DNA of 37,939 bases from the NCBI GenBank assembly GCA_009784625.1, contig WRBI01000027.1, positions 1 through 37,939 of the forward strand, in the 5' to 3' direction. Shown here piece by piece: positions 33,765-37,939 of this stretch; position 1 is the first letter of the stretch; every line of letters begins with the position of its first letter. The notes beneath the pieces are model-generated. The model was not told the origin of the DNA and made no database searches. It was given only the letters and a program-made list of their open reading frames with translations. Made by a program: the position numbers and the translations under genes. The DNA comes from Oscillospiraceae bacterium. Its GTDB lineage: Bacteria > Bacillota > Clostridia > Oscillospirales > Ruminococcaceae.

Positions 33765-35099
33765 ATGAGCAGCAATATAATCTACGGGGTAAACGTAGCG
33801 GACATTCACATCAGCATTCTGGGCGTTGTGCTCGCGCTGGCGATATCCATCTTTTTGATTATCCGAAAAATGAACCCGGCGCTTGCCATGTTCACCGGCG
33901 TATTTGTGGGCGCGCTGGCAGGCGGCGCGAATTTACACCAGGTGATGGATATTGTTGTCCTTGGCGGCCGTCAGGTCGTGGGCGTCAACATCCGCATCAT
34001 CGCGGGCGGATTTCTGGCCGGTGTGCTCATCGAGACCGGCTCGGCCGAAACGATTGCCAGAGCCATCGTAAAAGGGCTGGGCGAAAGGCTGGCCATACTG
34101 GCCATCGCGCTGTCTGCCGCGATTGTGGTCGGGGTGGGTGTGTTTATCCCGGTTGGTATGCTGATTGTCGCGCCGATCGCGCTTTCGGTCGCTTACAAGT
34201 CAAACATCAGCAAGTACGCAGCCATACTCGCGATCAGCGGCGGGGGCAAGGCGGGGAACATCGTATCCCCCAACGCAAACACATTTGCCGCCGCCAACGC
34301 CTTTGACCTGCCGCTCAGCGAAGTGATGATCGGGGGCGCGATCCCCGGTCTGGTAGCGCTCACCGTGACTGTAATCCTCTGCACATTGGTTAAGAGAAAG
34401 AACTTCCAAGTTGTGGCCGAGGACATTGAGGGCGCGGACGACTCATCCACGCTGCCCTCTCTGGGCAAAGCGAGCGTCGCGCCCGCAATCGTGATCGGAC
34501 TGCTCATTCTCAACCCGATCGGCGATATACTTGGGATTGGCGCGATCAGTTCGGCCACCTTACCGATGGACCCGTTTTATGTCCTGCCCATCGGTTCGGT
34601 TATCGGCCTGCTGGTTATGGGCAAAGGCAGACAGATCGCGGAAATCGCCCAAAAAGGCGCGATCCGGATGGCCCCTGTTGTGCTCATGCTGTTTGGGGCC
34701 GGCGCGATTGGCGGCCTGATCACGACTTCCGCCTTCCCAAGTATGATGGAGAACACACTCTACCAGCTGGGCATCCCGGTCGCGTTTCTGGCGCCGCTTT
34801 CCAGTACAATCTTCTCAAGCGCGGCGGGATCCCACTCGGCCGGCGTTATTGTGGGCGGCGGGGCCTTCGCCGAGACCATCCTGCACGCGGGTGTTCCCGC
34901 GATGGCGGGCGCGGTTATGCTTCACACAGGCGGAGGGTTTATCGACACAATGCCGCACAACAACATCTTTCTGGCCAGCCAGCAGGGGATGAAGTGCACG
35001 ATGGCCGAGCGGATCAAAGTTGTGCCGCTCGAAGCGATTGTCGGCGGGATGATGACTTTGACTTCGGTTGTCCTTTATATGATCGGTTTTTGGTCATAA
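33765..35099 (+). CDS. GntP-family permease
   Basis: Polytopic transporter of 444 residues. GntP-family features are FTGVFVGALAGGANLH near residue 45, SGGGKAGNIVSPNANTF about a third of the way in, and HSAGVIVGGGAFAET followed by MLHTGGGFIDTMPHNN near the C-terminus. Characterised relatives carry gluconate, other sugar acids or small hydroxyacids with protons. AGGAGGTG precedes the ATG by 4 bases. It probably shares the NSS transcript. Transport of a product or acid related to the sugar regulon is possible but not shown. Confidence 0.88.
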   Translation: MSSNIIYGVNVADIHISILGVVLALAISIFLIIRKMNPALAMFTGVFVGALAGGANLHQVMDIVVLGGRQVVGVNIRIIAGGFLAGVLIETGSAETIARAIVKGLGERLAILAIALSAAIVVGVGVFIPVGMLIVAPIALSVAYKSNISKYAAILAISGGGKAGNIVSPNANTFAAANAFDLPLSEVMIGGAIPGLVALTVTVILCTLVKRKNFQVVAEDIEGADDSSTLPSLGKASVAPAIVIGLLILNPIGDILGIGAISSATLPMDPFYVLPIGSVIGLLVMGKGRQIAEIAQKGAIRMAPVVLMLFGAGAIGGLITTSAFPSMMENTLYQLGIPVAFLAPLSSTIFSSAAGSHSAGVIVGGGAFAETILHAGVPAMAGAVMLHTGGGFIDTMPHNNIFLASQQGMKCTMAERIKVVPLEAIVGGMMTLTSVVLYMIGFWS

Positions 35100-35114
35100 G
35101 CGCAGATCACAGAC

Positions 35115-35155
35115 AAAACCACCACTGCAATTCATTCACTGCAGTGGTGGTTTTT
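35115..35155. terminator. Bidirectional rho-independent terminator
   Basis: ACCACCACTGCA pairs with TGCAGTGGTGGT, followed by TTTTTCG on the plus strand and preceded by AAAA (Ts on the minus strand). It serves the convergent GntP and GAPDH genes. Confidence 0.9.
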
Positions 35156-35192
35156 CGTTTTATCGGAATTTTGCCGTATTGGCTGTGCGAGC

Positions 35193-36236
<1,044 letters not shown>

Positions 36237-36243
36237 CTATACT

Positions 36244-36272
36244 ATTTTATACCATAACCGGCAAAACTACAA
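36244..36272 (-). promoter_or_regulatory. Probable gap promoter
   Basis: On the minus strand TTGTAG (36267-36272), 17 bases, TAAAAT (36244-36249), with a leader of about 30 bases to the ATG. Confidence 0.5.
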
Positions 36273-36347
36273 GGACAAGACTGCTAATTTGGGTACTTTC
36301 TTTATCTTGCCCAAAAAATACAGGTAATTTTGAGTTTGTTTTGCCTC

Positions 36348-36376
36348 TTTGAATTTGTCGAAATTTGTAGTATAAT
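36348..36376 (+). promoter_or_regulatory. Promoter upstream of the histidine-kinase-like gene
   Basis: TTTGAA (36348-36353), 17 bases, TATAAT (36371-36376). It leaves a leader of about 155 bases before the ATG at 36537. Confidence 0.6.
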
Positions 36377-36451
36377 GTCGAAACAAAAGTATTGGTCAAT
36401 GTATAAAACGGCATTTGAACATCATCGGCCGGCGGCTGAAAAATCTTTCAG

Positions 36452-36544
36452 TTGGACAACTACCAGTCAGCAGGCGTCACCGGCGCCCAGATTGCGCATA
36501 CTCTGGAGGAGTACCCTGCTGTGGAAGGAAGACGCCATGTATGA
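36452..36544 (+). other. Coding-like 30-codon stretch ending on the kinase start
   Basis: From TTG 36452 a frame reads LDNYQSAGVTGAQIAHTLEE and continues to a TGA at 36542-36544, overlapping the kinase ATG by 8 bases as coupled genes do. Its composition looks coding, but no ribosome-binding site precedes it and the frame closes at 36437. Joining it by a -1 shift to the frame that starts near 36399 would make a protein of about 50 residues. It may be the remnant of a disrupted small gene. Confidence 0.3.
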
Positions 36545-37691
36545 GTATGATAGCTTAAAACGCTACAGAGAGCGGATTCTTGTCTATAAGGAAATTCCGC
36601 TGCCGATTGTTCTTTGTGACAAAAACCTGGGCGTTAAGTGGGCCAATGGGCAAGCCCGGGCGCAGTTTCTACATTTGACCGAGACAGAAGGGGTTCGGCG
36701 CACACTCTTGGAGTTTGACATCCCTGCCCTGCTCGAAGAGGCAGTCGATCAGGGCAGCTGTATTCTGCGTGAAGTGATCCCTTTCACCGACCTAAGCATG
36801 AAGATCACACCGATCATGGAAGAGGGCGAGCTGGCCGGCGTCGCCTTGATTCTGATGCGCGAGGGCAATCAGCTGGATTCGTGTGCCAGCTACAAAAACA
36901 CCCGGGCATCCGGCGCGATTTCAGAGAGTATCCGCGAGGTGGTCGGCGACATGTTTGCCATTCTCGACTCGGCCGCGGCGAAATCCGGCCGGAAAGACAC
37001 CGATTGGCTTGCGCCGAGACTGGGCGAATTGGCCGGGAACGGCTATCGAATCTTGCGGGTAGCCACCAATATCGACGAATACGCGCGGTATCAAAGTGAA
37101 TTGCTAAACTTCCGGCCCGAGCTGATTTGCCTGTCGGCTTTCCTCAGGGAAGGGGAGGAGACAATTAGCCGGCTGGCCCAGGCGGCCGGTGTCCTGCTAA
37201 AGATCAGCATAAGCAGAGGGAGCCTGTTTGTGCGGGTCGATTTAGAGCGGTTCGAGCACGCGTTCTTCAACATCCTGCACAACGCGCTTTACTATACAAA
37301 GCCGGGCAATCACGTTACGGTCAGCCTTCGGGCCGGTAAAACACGGGAGACGGCGACCATAACGGTGACCGACAAGGGGCTGGGTATCCCGCGGGCTGTG
37401 CTTTCACAAGTGACCACACCTTACTACGCCCACGCACATCGCCGGGGGATTCAGGGGGTTGGGCTGGGATTGACCATTGCCAAGCTGGCCGCGCAGACGC
37501 ATGATGGAAGTTTGCGCATTCGCTCAAAAGAGGGGGAAGGCACAACCGTGCGCCTGACCTTGCCATTGGCGACTAAAAGCAGCCAAGCGGTGGTTTTAGC
37601 GCAGGGCGGCGCCACCTTCACAACCAAGAGCCGGTTTGGTCTGGCCAGAATAGGCCTTACAGACACAGCGCTCAGTCCGTACAGAGAATAA
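36537..37691 (+). CDS. Histidine-kinase-like signalling protein, phosphoacceptor His not evident
   Basis: Cytosolic protein of 384 residues. A PAS-like segment covers about 15-110 (IPLPIVLCDKNLGVKWANGQ), two DHp-like helices about 125-190, and an intact HATPase domain about 235-344 with the N box NILHNALYYT, TDKGLGIP and GVGLGLTIAK. Where DHp domains carry the phosphorylated histidine the sequence reads ISESIRE, with E130 in its place. It has no membrane helices and no response regulator nearby. The ATG at 36537 follows GGAAGGAAG by 5 bases; the open frame upstream to 36330 overlaps the promoter. Confidence 0.85.
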   Translation: MYEYDSLKRYRERILVYKEIPLPIVLCDKNLGVKWANGQARAQFLHLTETEGVRRTLLEFDIPALLEEAVDQGSCILREVIPFTDLSMKITPIMEEGELAGVALILMREGNQLDSCASYKNTRASGAISESIREVVGDMFAILDSAAAKSGRKDTDWLAPRLGELAGNGYRILRVATNIDEYARYQSELLNFRPELICLSAFLREGEETISRLAQAAGVLLKISISRGSLFVRVDLERFEHAFFNILHNALYYTKPGNHVTVSLRAGKTRETATITVTDKGLGIPRAVLSQVTTPYYAHAHRRGIQGVGLGLTIAKLAAQTHDGSLRIRSKEGEGTTVRLTLPLATKSSQAVVLAQGGATFTTKSRFGLARIGLTDTALSPYRE

Positions 37692-37697
37692 ATTTAA

Positions 37698-37735
37698 GAG
37701 CCACCATCGGCTTAGGCCGGTGGTGGCTCGACTTT
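37698..37735 (+). terminator. Terminator after the kinase-like gene
   Basis: GAGCCACCA pairs with TGGTGGCTC across an inner CGGC/GCCG stem and is followed by GACTTTTGG. Confidence 0.8.
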
Positions 37736-37816
37736 TGGGCTGTTAAAACCTGTATTCACAAACGAAGTGTGTCGATGTGACAGCGATCTTTTCGCTGGAC
37801 AAGGAAGTTTTCCGCG

Positions 37817-37939
37817 GGAATACTATATGTATTCCGCTGAGACTCTTCGCTGTATGGGCGCTCATCGTCAGTACTTTGTAACGACAACGAAGAAAGACTC
37901 AAAATTCACCAAAATACGGGCGTTCAGCTTTGTGTCAAC
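37817..37939 (+). repeat. Copy of the dispersed repeat, right edge
   Basis: Positions 37817-37905 are the reverse complement of 1-89 (87 of 89 identical). They begin with the palindrome GGAATAC/GTATTCC (37817-37835). Positions 37898-37939 align with 111-153 in direct orientation. The element runs off the right edge. The stretch 37736-37816 before it contains nothing I can identify. Confidence 0.85.

Overview
The window looks like chromosomal DNA from an uncultured anaerobic Clostridia-type member of the Bacillota. The grounds are near-consensus sigma-A promoters, strong AGGAGG ribosome-binding sites, frequent GTG and TTG starts, ECF-type transport, a DUF3842-type protein, a WYL regulator and an AdoCbl riboswitch. 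The species cannot be named from the sequence. The first 89 bases are the reverse complement of positions 37817-37905 (87 of 89 identical). The window is therefore bounded by outward-facing copies of one repeat, which may be why the sequence starts and stops where it does.

Layout. 1-362: repeat-bearing non-coding DNA and a promoter. 363-4232 (+): chemoreceptor, P-loop nucleoside-kinase-like protein, DUF3842-like protein, ECF transporter S component. 4300-9331 (-): cobalamin nucleotide-loop assembly and salvage operon read from right to left (cobT, cobU, cobS, a second short CobU-like gene, cobC-like phosphatase, BtuF-like lipoprotein, Dph6-like ATP pyrophosphatase). It is headed by a promoter, an AdoCbl riboswitch and a terminator (9351-9728). 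9780-11966 (-): TIM-barrel protein, RtcB RNA ligase, and a 29-codon leader ORF followed by a terminator-like attenuator. 12101-15327: WYL regulator, zinc-ribbon protein, FAD/Rieske oxidoreductase (-), small unknown protein.

15735-32179 (+) is the centrepiece. The first transcription unit encodes a sugar ABC transporter (ATPase, permease, lipoprotein), FucU mutarotase, FucI isomerase and a RhaB-type kinase. The second encodes a DeoR-type repressor, lipoyl E2, dihydrolipoamide dehydrogenase E3, a fused E1 alpha-beta, a sorbose-1-phosphate-reductase-like dehydrogenase, a sorbitol-6-phosphate-dehydrogenase-like SDR and a PHP-domain protein. Both promoters carry the same 32-bp operator-like element at the same distance from the -10 box, so the two units are very probably one regulon. 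No aldolase gene is present. I propose, as inference, that the phosphorylated deoxyketose is not cut by an aldolase. Instead its carbonyl is moved to the methyl end by the two dehydrogenases, giving a methyl-acyloin that an acetoin-dehydrogenase-like complex cleaves to acetyl-CoA and a tetrose phosphate.

32342-35099 (+): an atypical NSS-family Na+ symporter and a GntP-family permease. 35193-36209 (-): GAPDH. 36537-37691 (+): a histidine-kinase-like protein apparently lacking its phosphoacceptor histidine. No tRNA, rRNA, CRISPR array, transposase or phage gene was seen.
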